DNA from: Actinoplanes sandaracinus
GTDB lineage: Bacteria > Actinomycetota > Actinomycetes > Mycobacteriales > Micromonosporaceae
NCBI RefSeq assembly: GCF_030009775.1
Contig: NZ_JASCTH010000009.1
Span: 124,001-188,000, forward strand
Reading direction: 5' to 3'
DNA: 64,000 nt
Part shown: piece after piece, positions 45,171 through 54,117 of the stretch
Numbering within the stretch: position 1 is the stretch's first letter
How the letters are laid out: each line of letters begins with the position of its first letter
The notes under the pieces: generated by a model
The model's input: the letters and a program-made list of their open reading frames with translations, nothing else
Databases searched by the model: none
What the model was told of the DNA's origin: nothing
Program-made: the position numbers and the translations under genes

Positions 45171-46367
45171 TCAGCCGCCGAAGACGTCGGCCACCACGTG
45201 CTCCGCGATCGCCAGAGACGACGTGGCCGCGGGTGACGGCGCGTTCCGCACGGCCGTGACCGGCCCCATGCGGTGGATGCGGAAGTCGTCGACGAGACTG
45301 CCGTCCCGGTCCAGCGCCTGAGCGCGCACACCGGCGCCGGCGCGGTAGACGTCGGCCGCCCCGATCTCCGGGACGTACCGCATGGCCTCGGCCATGTAGC
45401 GGGTCTTGGAGAGCGAGCCGCGGACCTCCTTGACACCGGTCCGCCAGTGCCGGCGGGCCATCTGCCAGGTGCCCGGCCAGGTCGCGATGCCGACCAAGTC
45501 GGGAACCGAGAACGTGGTACGCCGGTAGCCCTCCCGGGCGGTCGCCAGCACCGCGTTCGGGCCGACCTCGACGACGCCGGTCACCCGGCGGGTGAAGTGC
45601 ACGCCGAGGAACGGGTAGCGCGGATCGGGAACCGGGTAGATCATGCCCCGGACCAGGTCGGCCTTCTCCTCGCGTACCCGCATGTACTCGCCGCGGAACG
45701 GGATGATCCGCGGCTCGGCGGCGTCGCCGGCCAGCTTGGCGACCTTGTCGCTCTGGATGCCGGCGCAGACGATCACCTGGTCGACCGTCACGCTGCGTTC
45801 ACCGGACTCGATCCGGATCGACCCGACGTTCTTCTTGATGCCGGTGACCGGGAAGTTGACGTGGACCTCGCCGCCCGCGGCGCGGATGTCCTCGGCGAAC
45901 GCCTTCGCGACGCCCGGGAAATCGGTGATCGCCGTTTCCGGTGAATGCAGCGCGGCGAGTCCGGCGGCGTGCGGCTCGATGTCGCGGATACCGCTCGGAT
46001 CGACCCTTCGCAGGCCGGGTACGCCGTTCTCCCGCGCCCGCTTCTCCAGGTCGTCCAGGCGCCCCAGCTCGTCCTCACGGACCGCCACGACGAGCTTGCC
46101 GCACTCGTCGTAGGCGATTCCCCGTTCCGCGCAGTACTCCCGCAGCAGAAGCCGCCCACGGGTGCACAGTTCGGCTTTCAGGCTGCCCGGCGTGTAGTAG
46201 ATGCCGGCGTGCACCACGCCGGAGTTGTGGCCGGTCTGATGCAGAGCGACGTCGGGTTCCTTCTCCACGACCACGACCCGGGTGCCCGGCCGCCGGAGCA
46301 TGATCTCCCGGCCGATGGCCAGGCCGACGATGCCGGCCCCGATGATCCCGATGGTCTCGTCCGCCAC
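45171..46367 (-). CDS. lhgO: L-2-hydroxyglutarate oxidase
   Basis: FAD enzyme of 398 residues that oxidises L-2-hydroxyglutarate to 2-oxoglutarate, a metabolite-repair reaction that also serves lysine/glutarate breakdown. The dinucleotide fold GIIGAGIVGLAIGREI is at the N-terminus, followed by HQTGHNSGVVHAGIYYTPGSLKAELC, a stretch highly characteristic of LhgO/L2HGDH, and the C-terminal RAGAGVRAQALDRDG with the conserved glycine-rich FAD contact. AGAGG lies 9 bases before the GTG start. No glutarate hydroxylase gene is nearby. Confidence 0.94.
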   Translation of the reverse strand: MADETIGIIGAGIVGLAIGREIMLRRPGTRVVVVEKEPDVALHQTGHNSGVVHAGIYYTPGSLKAELCTRGRLLLREYCAERGIAYDECGKLVVAVREDELGRLDDLEKRARENGVPGLRRVDPSGIRDIEPHAAGLAALHSPETAITDFPGVAKAFAEDIRAAGGEVHVNFPVTGIKKNVGSIRIESGERSVTVDQVIVCAGIQSDKVAKLAGDAAEPRIIPFRGEYMRVREEKADLVRGMIYPVPDPRYPFLGVHFTRRVTGVVEVGPNAVLATAREGYRRTTFSVPDLVGIATWPGTWQMARRHWRTGVKEVRGSLSKTRYMAEAMRYVPEIGAADVYRAGAGVRAQALDRDGSLVDDFRIHRMGPVTAVRNAPSPAATSSLAIAEHVVADVFGG

Positions 46368-46501
46368 GTGTGTCGCCTCTCTGGTTCAGCCGTCCCCACC
46401 ACGGCGTTGCGCCGGACCGTCATCGGCGCGCGAGGGTGATCGACTTCCTGGGAGCTTATCCCCGGACCGGGGACCGGATCGCGACGGCAGGTCCCCGCAC
46501 T

Positions 46502-47059
46502 TCAGAACTGGACGCGCACGTCCCGCTGTTCCTCGCCGGTCGCCTCGAAGTACTGCCTCGCCCGCTGCCCGGTCACCGCGGCGATCAGGCTCGTCGGCAC
46601 GGACGCCACGGCGCCGTTGTACTTCTGCACGGCGAGGTTGTAGAACTGCCGCGCGTAGGCGATCTTGTCCTCGGTGTTGGCGAGCTCCCCCTGCAGATCG
46701 CGGAACGAGGCGCTCGCCGCCAGTTGCGGGTACGCCTCCGCGACGGCGATCAGCCGGCCCAGCGCGCTGGTGAGGGCGTTCTCCGCGGTTGCCCTCGCGG
46801 CCACGTCGCCGCCCTGGTGCTCGGCGCCCTGGCGGGCCGCCGTCACCGCCGCGAACGTCTGAAGTTCGTGGGTGGCATAGCCGCGAACCGTCTCGACCAG
46901 GTTGGGTACGAGCGAGTGGCGGCGTTTGAGCTGGACGTGGATCTGTGCCCAGGAGGCCTCGACCTGCGTCCGCAGGCGGACCAGCCGGTTGTAGGCGACG
47001 ACGGCCCAGAGAAGTGTCAGAACGATCAACGCGATGAGCGTGATGAATATGACGGTCAC
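46502..47059 (-). CDS. LemA family protein
   Basis: A 185-residue LemA protein: one N-terminal membrane helix (IFITLIALIVLTLLWAVVAYNRLVRLR) then the long helical bundle with WAQIHVQLKRRHSLVPNLVETVRGY and FYNLAVQKYNGAVASVPTSLIA, both family signatures. Function is not settled. GTG 47059 has CACCAT six bases upstream. It is divergent from a DUF2207-like gene, a frequent companion of LemA in other genomes. Confidence 0.93.
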   Translation of the reverse strand: MTVIFITLIALIVLTLLWAVVAYNRLVRLRTQVEASWAQIHVQLKRRHSLVPNLVETVRGYATHELQTFAAVTAARQGAEHQGGDVAARATAENALTSALGRLIAVAEAYPQLAASASFRDLQGELANTEDKIAYARQFYNLAVQKYNGAVASVPTSLIAAVTGQRARQYFEATGEEQRDVRVQF

Positions 47060-47065
47060 GCCCTC

Positions 47066-47071
47066 ATGGTG
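47066..47071 (-). promoter_or_regulatory. -10 element of leaderless LemA gene
   Basis: CACCAT on the minus strand, 6 bases before GTG 47059. Confidence 0.45.
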
Positions 47072-47105
47072 ACGGGTCCGTCAAGTCCGTGTGGCGCGTC
47101 TCATA

Positions 47106-47111
47106 CACCAT
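47106..47111 (+). promoter_or_regulatory. -10 element of leaderless DUF2207-like gene
   Basis: CACCAT, 7 bases before ATG 47119; the same hexamer as in the divergent LemA promoter. Confidence 0.45.
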
Positions 47112-47118
47112 GTGCGGT

Positions 47119-48576
47119 ATGGACTATCGCTGGGGGCTCGCCGTCCTGATCGGTTTCGGGGCCGTCGTCGTCCTGATCGGGCTGCTCGTGCGCTTCGTGG
47201 CGTGGTCGACCGCGGCCCGCGTGCCGGCGGGACCGGCCACACCGGACCTCATGGACACCCCGCCGGCCGTGGTGAATCTGCTGATGAACGGCCTGCGTGC
47301 GGCCCCGGAGGCGGCCGCGGCCACACTGCTCGACCTGGCCGCCCGCGGACACCTGGAACTCGACCAGCCGACCGCCGACCCGGGAGCCACCGTCGTGCGA
47401 GTGCGCCGCGGCGGGCATGCCGGGCTCACATCGTACGAGCAGCGGGTCCTCGACCGGGTCGACGTGGCGCCCGGCGTACGCCCACTCACTCTGGCCGATC
47501 TCGCCCGGCGGCACGCGCGGGACGGCCAGAGCTGGCACGAACGTCTCGTGATCGCCGTCCGCGAGGAGGCGATCGCCCACGGGCTGATCCGGGTGGGCAC
47601 CACACCGCCCGCGATGGTCGTCCTCATCGTCGGCCTCATGCTGCTGCTGATCTTGTCGTGCGTGCCCGGGGTGTTCGTGATCGACCTGGTCGGCATGACG
47701 GATCGGCTCGGCAGCACCGGCGTCGGGATCGGCGTGCTCGGCGTCGCCTTCGTGCTCATGATGATCGCGATCTTCATCGTGGTCCAGCTGGGCGGCGAGA
47801 TCCGCGACGACCGGCTGACCGCCGCGGGCCGCCGGGTGGCCCGCCACTGGGCCGGGGTCGGCCGCTGGCTGCGGAGCCACGAGGCCTTCGCTGATCTGCC
47901 ACCCGCCTCGGTGACGGTCTGGGACTCCTATCTCGCCCATGGTGTCGCCCTCGGCGCGGCGACCCGGGCCGCGGCGACCGTGGACCTGCGCGTCGGGCGA
48001 GTCGACGTGGTCCGGTCGTCACCCGGTGACCGGCTCGTCCGGATCCGCTACCCGGCCACCGGCGGCCTGAAAGCGACGTCCGCGGGCACCCGGGTCGTGG
48101 GCGCTCTGATCGGGATCGCCCTGGCCGCCGCCGTCGCCCTGGCCGCCGCCACGCGGGAACCACCCGGCTGGGCGGCCACGTCAGCCGTCGCGGTCGCCGT
48201 GCTCCTGTCGCTGCGCTGGGTGTACCGGATCGTGCGGGGCCTCACCGATCTGCTGCGCCCGGCCTCGGTCAGCGGCCGGGTCCTGCGGATCGTGCCGTTC
48301 GGCACCTTCGGCGACGCCGAGACCACCCCCCTGCTCACCAGCCTCTACCAGAGCCCACTTCTGTCGTGGCTGACGCGGCGAGTCGGCGCGCCCACCGTGA
48401 CCTCTGACGGAACCGGGCTGTCACCCGGATTCTTCGTCGTCCTGGACGACGGAACGTCAGCGGTGGCACAGGCGTGGCTGGCGACTCCCCGCCGCGCGGG
48501 CCGCCTCCGGCTCGGCGACGACGTCACCGCCCGGGTCCAGCCGTGGACGAGACACCTGATCAGCTCGTCGCCGTGA
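47119..48576 (+). CDS. DUF2207-like membrane protein
   Basis: Membrane protein of 485 residues. After a first helix, a segment of PPAVVNLLMNGLRAAPEAAAATLLDLAARGHLEL resembles the winged-helix-like cytoplasmic part of DUF2207 proteins. There are paired helices at about 170-225 and again near 335-370. The usual large N-terminal DUF2207 beta-domain is absent, so this is a short or divergent member. The pairing with LemA supports the assignment. The role is unknown; an envelope function is likely. Confidence 0.75.
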   Translation: MDYRWGLAVLIGFGAVVVLIGLLVRFVAWSTAARVPAGPATPDLMDTPPAVVNLLMNGLRAAPEAAAATLLDLAARGHLELDQPTADPGATVVRVRRGGHAGLTSYEQRVLDRVDVAPGVRPLTLADLARRHARDGQSWHERLVIAVREEAIAHGLIRVGTTPPAMVVLIVGLMLLLILSCVPGVFVIDLVGMTDRLGSTGVGIGVLGVAFVLMMIAIFIVVQLGGEIRDDRLTAAGRRVARHWAGVGRWLRSHEAFADLPPASVTVWDSYLAHGVALGAATRAAATVDLRVGRVDVVRSSPGDRLVRIRYPATGGLKATSAGTRVVGALIGIALAAAVALAAATREPPGWAATSAVAVAVLLSLRWVYRIVRGLTDLLRPASVSGRVLRIVPFGTFGDAETTPLLTSLYQSPLLSWLTRRVGAPTVTSDGTGLSPGFFVVLDDGTSAVAQAWLATPRRAGRLRLGDDVTARVQPWTRHLISSSP

Positions 48577-48597
48577 ACCTGGAGCGTGCGCCGGAGT

Positions 48598-50016
48598 TCA
48601 GCTCAGGCCTCCGCAGGGCAGCGTGATCGTCACGACCGTGCCGTGCGGATGGTTCGGGCCGGCGGTCACCGTACCGCCGTGCTGCGCGGCGGTCTGCGCG
48701 ACGATCGCCAGACCCAGCCCGGAACCCGGCATGGCCCGGGCGGCGGGCGCGCGGTAGAAGCGGTCGAAGACGTGCGGCAGGTCCTCGGGCGCGATGCCCG
48801 GCCCGTTGTCGACGACGGTCAGCACCCGGGCCGGGGTCAGCCGGGTGCTGACCGTCCCGCCGGGCGGGCTCCACTTGGCGGCGTTGTCGAGCACGTTGAC
48901 CACCATCCGCTCCAGCTCGCCGGGCCGGCCCAGCACGGTCACCGGGGCCAGTTCGGTGTCGAAGGTCAGGTCCGGCGCCCGGATCCGGACCCGGTTGATC
49001 GCGGCGGTCACCACCTCGGCGTACTCCATCTGCTCGATCGTCTCGCGGCTGCCCTCCTCCCGGGACAGCTCGACGAGCTCGGTGGTGAGCGTGGCCAGTT
49101 CGCGCACCTGGGCGTCCAGGTCGTCGAGCAGCTTGACGCGTTCCTCCGGCGGCAGCCGGTGCGCCAGCTCCGGCCGGCGCTCGACCGCGATCAACAGCTC
49201 CACATTGGTCCGGATGCTGGTCAGCGGGGTACGCAGCTCGTGGCCGGCGTCCTCGACGAGGGCCCGCTGGGAGCGGCGGGAGGCGTCGATGGCGGCCAGC
49301 ATGGCGTTGACCGACCGGCCCAGCCGGGCGATCTCGTCGTCGCCGGAGACGTCGACCGGCCGGGTCAGGTCCATGGTCACCGCGACGTCCTCGACGGCCT
49401 CGGTCAGGCGGTCCACCGGGGCCAGCCCGGCCCGGGCGACGGCACGCCCGAGCAGCGCCGCGCCGGCGATCCCGGCCGCGCAGCCCACCGCGAGCAGGAG
49501 CGCGAACAGGGCCAGGACCCGCTCGTCGGGGTGCGGGTCGACGCCCACCTGGACCGCTCCCCCGCCGTCGATCGGCACGGTGAGCATCAGGTACTCCCCG
49601 GGGCCGATGATGATCTTCTCCTGTCGCTCCGGGTGCCCCACGGTGGCGATCTTCACGGCCGTCTCGGTGACCGGCAGCCGGGTGGCGCTGCCGCCGACCA
49701 CCGCGCCGGTCGCGTCGAGGACCTGCCAGCAGGGCCCGATCTCCTTGCTGTCCGGCCCGGGGCGGGCGCCCTGCGCGTCCAGCCACTGCCACGGGCGCTC
49801 GGCGATGGTCCGGGCGTCGGACACCAGCCCGGCGGAGATCTTGTCCTTCTGGATCTCGCTCACCGCGAGCCAGGCGCCGGCCGACACGGCCAGCACGGCG
49901 GCCGCCACCGCACCGGCGACCAGCAGCGAGAGCCGGTCGTGCAGGGTGCGGTTGCTCCACCAGCGGGCCGGGCCGCCGGCGACCGTGCCGGGCGTCCGCT
50001 CCCCCAGGGCGGTCAC
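48598..50016 (-). CDS. Sensor histidine kinase, HisKA (OmpR partner type)
   Basis: Membrane kinase of 472 residues: two helices (about 31-52 and 170-195) flanking an extracytoplasmic sensor, HAMP ([24 protein letters not shown]), the phosphoacceptor motif [16 protein letters not shown], and an ATPase domain with [19 protein letters not shown] and GSGLGLAIV. The GTG start at 50016 overlaps the response regulator stop (GTGA). Architecture resembles MprB/TcrY-type kinases. It is last in an operon with flavocytochrome and FMN-binding genes, so it may sense redox or flavin state. Confidence 0.93.
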   Translation of the reverse strand: MTALGERTPGTVAGGPARWWSNRTLHDRLSLLVAGAVAAAVLAVSAGAWLAVSEIQKDKISAGLVSDARTIAERPWQWLDAQGARPGPDSKEIGPCWQVLDATGAVVGGSATRLPVTETAVKIATVGHPERQEKIIIGPGEYLMLTVPIDGGGAVQVGVDPHPDERVLALFALLLAVGCAAGIAGAALLGRAVARAGLAPVDRLTEAVEDVAVTMDLTRPVDVSGDDEIARLGRSVNAMLAAIDASRRSQRALVEDAGHELRTPLTSIRTNVELLIAVERRPELAHRLPPEERVKLLDDLDAQVRELATLTTELVELSREEGSRETIEQMEYAEVVTAAINRVRIRAPDLTFDTELAPVTVLGRPGELERMVVNVLDNAAKWSPPGGTVSTRLTPARVLTVVDNGPGIAPEDLPHVFDRFYRAPAARAMPGSGLGLAIVAQTAAQHGGTVTAGPNHPHGTVVTITLPCGGLS

Positions 50017-50720
50017 AGCGGGTCCTCGCGCAGCACGAACCCGACACCGCGGACGGTGTGCAGCAGCCGCGTCCCGCCCTCGGCCTCCAGCTTGCGCCGC
50101 AGGTAGCCGAGGTAGACGTGCAGGCTGTTCGAGGCCTCGCCGAAGTCGTAGCCCCAGACCTGTTCGAAGAGCGCCGCCCGGGACAGCACCTGGCGCGGGT
50201 GGCGCAGGAACGCCTCCAGGATGCCGAACTCGGTGCGGGTCAGCCGCAGGGCGTGGTCGCCGCGCCACACCTCGCGGGTGGCCGGGCTCATCCGCACGTC
50301 GGCGAAGGTGAGCAGGTCCTCGCCGTGCGCCCCGGGCGGGAAGGCGCCCAGCGCGGACCGGCGCAGCAGGGCCCGGATCCGGGCCAGCAGCTCCTGCAGG
50401 GCGAACGGTTTGACCAGGTAGTCGTCGGCGCCGGCGTCGAGCCCGGCGACCCGGTCGCCGACGCTGTCGCGGGCGGTGAGCATCAGCACCGGCACCACCA
50501 CCCCGTCGGCGCGCAGCCGCCGGCACGCCTCCAGGCCGTCGAGCCGGGGCATGCTGACGTCGAGGATCAGGGCGTCCGGCTCGACGGCCCGCACCGCGTC
50601 GAGGGCGGCCAGGCCGTCACCGGCGACGTCGACCTGATAACCCTCGAAACGCAGGGTGCGGGCCAGCGAGTCCCGGACCGCCGCGTCGTCCTCCACCACC
50701 AGGATGTGCATGGTGCCCAT
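50013..50720 (-). CDS. Response regulator, OmpR/PhoB family
   Basis: A 235-residue regulator: receiver with [12 protein letters not shown], phospho-Asp in [12 protein letters not shown] and Lys in DDYLVKPF, then the winged-helix DNA-binding domain ([54 protein letters not shown]). Its first base overlaps the stop of the FMN-binding gene and its end overlaps the kinase start. ATG 50711 is an alternative start three codons in. Confidence 0.95.
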   Translation of the reverse strand: MGTMHILVVEDDAAVRDSLARTLRFEGYQVDVAGDGLAALDAVRAVEPDALILDVSMPRLDGLEACRRLRADGVVVPVLMLTARDSVGDRVAGLDAGADDYLVKPFALQELLARIRALLRRSALGAFPPGAHGEDLLTFADVRMSPATREVWRGDHALRLTRTEFGILEAFLRHPRQVLSRAALFEQVWGYDFGEASNSLHVYLGYLRRKLEAEGGTRLLHTVRGVGFVLREDPL

Positions 50721-51130
50721 TAAAGCCGGGCCGCGTCGATCGCCGACTGGAGTGACTCCCGGTAACCGCCGCTGGTGTAGGTGGCGCCGGAGACCGCGTC
50801 GATGTCCGCGCTCTGCTCCGCCAGGGTCGCCTCGACGAGCTCGGGCAGGGCCCGGGCGCTGATCTGGTCGTGCTTCTGGCTGCCGGTCGGGTACACCGGC
50901 ACGCTGACCTGGGTGATCCTCCCCGCCACGACGGTGATCACCACCTGGACGTCGCCCTCCTGGGTCCGCACGGTGTCACCGGTGTAGGCCTGCCCTCCGG
51001 CGGCCGTGCCGGACGGCGTCACCGCCACCGTCCCGGCGGCCGTCGCGCTCTGCCCGGTGCTGGTCCGGTAGCCGAACAGCAGCACCAGTGCCGCCACGGT
51101 GGAGAGCATCCACAGACTGATCCGTCGCAT
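50720..51130 (-). CDS. FMN-binding domain protein (flavinylated electron carrier)
   Basis: Exported or membrane-anchored protein of 136 residues with one N-terminal helix and one FMN-binding domain. The flavinylation site is recognisable as SGATYTS ([13 protein letters not shown]), where FMN is covalently attached to Thr by ApbE in known relatives. Such proteins carry electrons outside the membrane next to flavocytochromes, as the upstream gene encodes. AGGAG precedes the ATG. ApbE itself is not in the window. Confidence 0.9.
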   Translation of the reverse strand: MRRISLWMLSTVAALVLLFGYRTSTGQSATAAGTVAVTPSGTAAGGQAYTGDTVRTQEGDVQVVITVVAGRITQVSVPVYPTGSQKHDQISARALPELVEATLAEQSADIDAVSGATYTSGGYRESLQSAIDAARL

Positions 51131-51139
51131 CGTGATCTC

Positions 51140-52516
51140 CTACCAGGCGAAGAGTTCGGTGTGGACACGGTCCGGGCGGACGCCCGCCGCGATCGCCGCG
51201 GCCCGGGCCGCGCGGGCCCACTCCTCGGGGCCGCAGATGTAGACCCTGGAGGCGGCGATCCGCGGCGCCGCCTGCCGCAGCGCCTCGGCATCGCCGGTCG
51301 CGGCGAGGCCGCCCGGCAACCAGGAGGCGGCGCGGGCACGCGGGCCGGTCAGATGCACGACGCGGACCCCGCGCCGTGCCGCGAACCACTCCAGTTCGCC
51401 GCGAAACACGCCCTCGGCGTCGGTGCGGGCGCGGTGGACCAGGGTCGCCTCGCCGTCTCGGTAGGGCAGCTCGCCGAGCAGCGACAGCAGCGGGGTGATG
51501 CCGACGCCGCAGGCCAGCATCACGACCGGCTCCCCCGCATAGCTCTCGCCGGTCAGCTTGCCGTAGGGGCCCTCGATCAGGACGCGGGTGCCGGGCTTCA
51601 GCGCGGCCATCCGGGAGCTGCCGTCGCCCTGGTTCTTCACGGTGATCCGCAGCGCGTCGCCCCGCGGGGTCGCGGACAGGGAGAACGGGTTCGCCCGGGT
51701 CCAGCCGGGCCCGTCCAGGAACCGCCACTGGAAGAACTGCCCGGCCCGCACCGGCAGCTCGGCGAGCCGCTCACCGGTCAGGTACACCGAGGTCAGACCG
51801 GGCCCTTCGGCGACCACGCGGCTCACCGTCAGCCGGTGCTTGCGGTTGCGCCAGACCGGCAGACCGATGCGGTACGCGAGAACCGCCCCGGCCGCGGCCA
51901 GATACAACGTCCACCAGTACGCGCGGGCCCAGGCCGTGCCGGTGAAGTCCGAACCGGTCCAGATCTGGTGCGGCAGCGCCAGGCCGGCGCCGAGGTAGGC
52001 GTAGAGGTGCAGCAGGTGCCACGACTCGTAGCGCAGTTTCCGGCGGGCCGCCCGCATCGACGTCGCCACGACCGTCAGCAGCGCGAGCGTGCCGGCCGCC
52101 GCGAGCAGCATGCCGGGGTACGTCCAGACCAGCTCCCACAGTTCGGTGACGACGTTCGCGCCGGCCGCGTACCCCGCCGTGATCGTGACGATGTGCAGCG
52201 CCATCAGCCAGAACGAGGTGAAGCCGGTCCACCGGTGCCAGCGGGCCAGCCGGTCCTGCCCGAAGGCCCGCTCGACGAGGGGGATCCGGGCCATCAGCAG
52301 CACCTGGAGCAGCAGCAGGTCGGAGGCGTAGAGGCCGGCGAGCCGGCCGGTCGCGGTCAGCGGGTCGCCGGTGAGGTCGCCGAAGCCACCGTTCCCGGCC
52401 CAGAGCGCGGTGACGACGAGCAGGCTCGATGCCGCCGCGGCGGCGCCGGCGCCGGGCCACCAGGCGGGCGTCGCGCGTAGCCGTTCTCGGACTTCAGGCG
52501 CAGCGGTAGCGGTCAT
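51140..52516 (-). CDS. Ferric-reductase-like flavocytochrome (FRD plus FAD/NAD domains)
   Basis: Membrane oxidoreductase of about 458 residues. Six helices form a ferric-reductase-like heme-binding domain with paired histidines (FWLMALHIV and SWHLLHLYAYLG). A cytoplasmic flavin reductase module follows: FAD-binding RANPFSLSATP and NAD-binding ACGVGITPLLSLLGEL. It should move electrons from NAD(P)H through FAD and heme to the outside, probably to the FMN protein encoded next. ATG 52516 has CAGGGT seven bases upstream; GTG 52525 would place the start in that -10. First gene of a four-gene operon. Confidence 0.9.
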   Translation of the reverse strand: MTATAAPEVRERLRATPAWWPGAGAAAAASSLLVVTALWAGNGGFGDLTGDPLTATGRLAGLYASDLLLLQVLLMARIPLVERAFGQDRLARWHRWTGFTSFWLMALHIVTITAGYAAGANVVTELWELVWTYPGMLLAAAGTLALLTVVATSMRAARRKLRYESWHLLHLYAYLGAGLALPHQIWTGSDFTGTAWARAYWWTLYLAAAGAVLAYRIGLPVWRNRKHRLTVSRVVAEGPGLTSVYLTGERLAELPVRAGQFFQWRFLDGPGWTRANPFSLSATPRGDALRITVKNQGDGSSRMAALKPGTRVLIEGPYGKLTGESYAGEPVVMLACGVGITPLLSLLGELPYRDGEATLVHRARTDAEGVFRGELEWFAARRGVRVVHLTGPRARAASWLPGGLAATGDAEALRQAAPRIAASRVYICGPEEWARAARAAAIAAGVRPDRVHTELFAW

Positions 52517-52523
52517 GATCCCC

Positions 52524-52529
52524 ACCCTG
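52524..52529 (-). promoter_or_regulatory. -10 element of the flavocytochrome operon
   Basis: CAGGGT on the minus strand, 7 bases before ATG 52516. Confidence 0.45.
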
Positions 52530-52738
52530 ACGAGCCGGTCTAAGACCGCCGTCGCCCCTTCCTAAGGGTTGGCTAAGAACCGTCTCCTGCCCACGGCCAC
52601 CGCCGAGTCACTGACCTGGCACGACGCGTCCCGGCCGGAGAACCTCAGGCCTGCGGCATAGAGAGCTCACAGGATGCGGACAGCAACGTCCGGCGGAATG
52701 GAAACACCTGATGAACGACACCTGAAGGAAGTTCCCTA

Positions 52739-53338
52739 GTGACCACGTTGCTCGCCGTCGCCGCGGATCTCGTCGCGATCACCGTCCTGACGTTCGGTGT
52801 CTACTTCCCCCGCCACCGGCGGCGTGACCTGCTCACCGCCTTCCTGGGGGTGAACATCGGCGTCCTCGCGGTCGCGACCGTCCTCGGCTCCTCGACGGTC
52901 GGCGCCGGCCTCGGGCTCGGGCTCTTCGGCGTCCTGTCGATCATCCGGCTCCGCTCGGACGAGATCAGCCAGCACGAGATCGCGTACTACTTCGCGGCTC
53001 TCGCGCTGGGCCTGATCGCCGGCCTCGGCGACGTCATGGACATCCCGCACATCGGCCTGATGGCGCTGGTCGTGGCCGCGCTCTTCGTCGGTGACCACCC
53101 GAGCCTGTTCCGCCGGCACCGCAACCAGCTGATCCGCCTCGACGTGGCGTACACCGACGAGAAGGCGCTGCGCACCCACCTGGAGACGATGCTCGGCGGA
53201 CGGGTGACGAACCTGGTGGTCAAGCAGATCGACATGGTCAACGACAGCACCCTGGCCGAGGTCCGCTACGTCGCCGCGGCCCCGTCCGCGAACCGCGCCG
53301 GGCTCGGCCCGCGGGTGGAGCGGGTGAGCGCCCGATGA
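52739..53338 (+). CDS. DUF4956 membrane protein
   Basis: A 199-residue protein with about four helices in the first 120 residues, the conserved GLGLFGVLSIIRLRSDEI block of DUF4956, and a soluble C-terminal domain. Function unknown; in other genomes DUF4956 lies beside VTC polyphosphate polymerase-like genes, exactly as here. GTG 52739 follows GAAGGAAG. The stop overlaps the ATG of the VTC gene, so translation is coupled. Confidence 0.9.
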   Translation: MTTLLAVAADLVAITVLTFGVYFPRHRRRDLLTAFLGVNIGVLAVATVLGSSTVGAGLGLGLFGVLSIIRLRSDEISQHEIAYYFAALALGLIAGLGDVMDIPHIGLMALVVAALFVGDHPSLFRRHRNQLIRLDVAYTDEKALRTHLETMLGGRVTNLVVKQIDMVNDSTLAEVRYVAAAPSANRAGLGPRVERVSAR

Positions 53339-54117
53339 CGATCACCACCGAGGTTCCGCTCGTCGAACGGTTCGACCCGATCTCGCTGGACGAACTGGTC
53401 GGCGAGGCCGCCCTGCTCACCCGCCTGGACCGCAAGTACCTGATTCCGGCCACCGCCCTGCCGGCTCTGCTGGACCGGATGCCGGCCGGGGTGCGGGCGC
53501 TCCAGATCGGCCACCGGCGCACCTTCGGGTACCGGTCGGTCTACTTCGACACCGCCGGGCTCGACGCCTACCTCGCCGCCGCCTATCAGCGCCGGCGGCG
53601 CTTCAAGGTCCGGGTGCGGACCTATCTGGACACTGGGCTCGACTTCGTCGAGGTCAAGACCCGCGGTTCGCGGGGGGTCACGGTCAAGGAGCGGATTCCG
53701 TACGCCGGGGACGGCGCCGACCTGGGCCCGGAGGGACGCGAGTACGCGACATCGGTGCTCGCCTGCGCCGGCCTCCACCCCGAGGGGTACGAGTTCCGCC
53801 CGGTGATGGCCACCTTCTACCGCCGCAACACGCTCTACGTCCCGTCCACCGGCAGCCGGGTCACCATCGACACCGCGCCGGCCTGGCAGCTGCCGGACGG
53901 CTCGGCGGTCCGGATGCCGCGCTCGGTGATCGTCGAGACCAAGTCGGGACGGGCCGCCTCAGAGGTCGACCGGCTGCTCTGGTCACTCGGGCACCGCCCC
54001 TGCTCGATCTCCAAATACGCCACCGGGCTGGCCGCCCTGCGCCCCGAACTCCCCGCCAACCGCTGGCGCCCGGTTCTGCGCCGGCACTTCACGACCACCT
54101 CCTCGAAAGGGTTCTGA
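53335..54117 (+). CDS. VTC domain protein (polyphosphate polymerase-like)
   Basis: A 260-residue protein of the VTC family, whose eukaryotic member Vtc4 makes polyphosphate from ATP inside a basic tunnel. The tunnel signatures are kept: RLDRKYLIP, FGYRSVYFDT, RRRRFKVRVRTYL, DFVEVKTRGSRGVTVKER and VIVETKSGR. The conserved Lys, Arg and Glu residues suggest an active triphosphate-tunnel fold. It lies between DUF4956 (4-base overlap) and a Cthe_2159-type lipoprotein (1-base overlap). It may polymerise phosphate or recognise another polyanion. Confidence 0.9.
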   Translation: MTITTEVPLVERFDPISLDELVGEAALLTRLDRKYLIPATALPALLDRMPAGVRALQIGHRRTFGYRSVYFDTAGLDAYLAAAYQRRRRFKVRVRTYLDTGLDFVEVKTRGSRGVTVKERIPYAGDGADLGPEGREYATSVLACAGLHPEGYEFRPVMATFYRRNTLYVPSTGSRVTIDTAPAWQLPDGSAVRMPRSVIVETKSGRAASEVDRLLWSLGHRPCSISKYATGLAALRPELPANRWRPVLRRHFTTTSSKGF

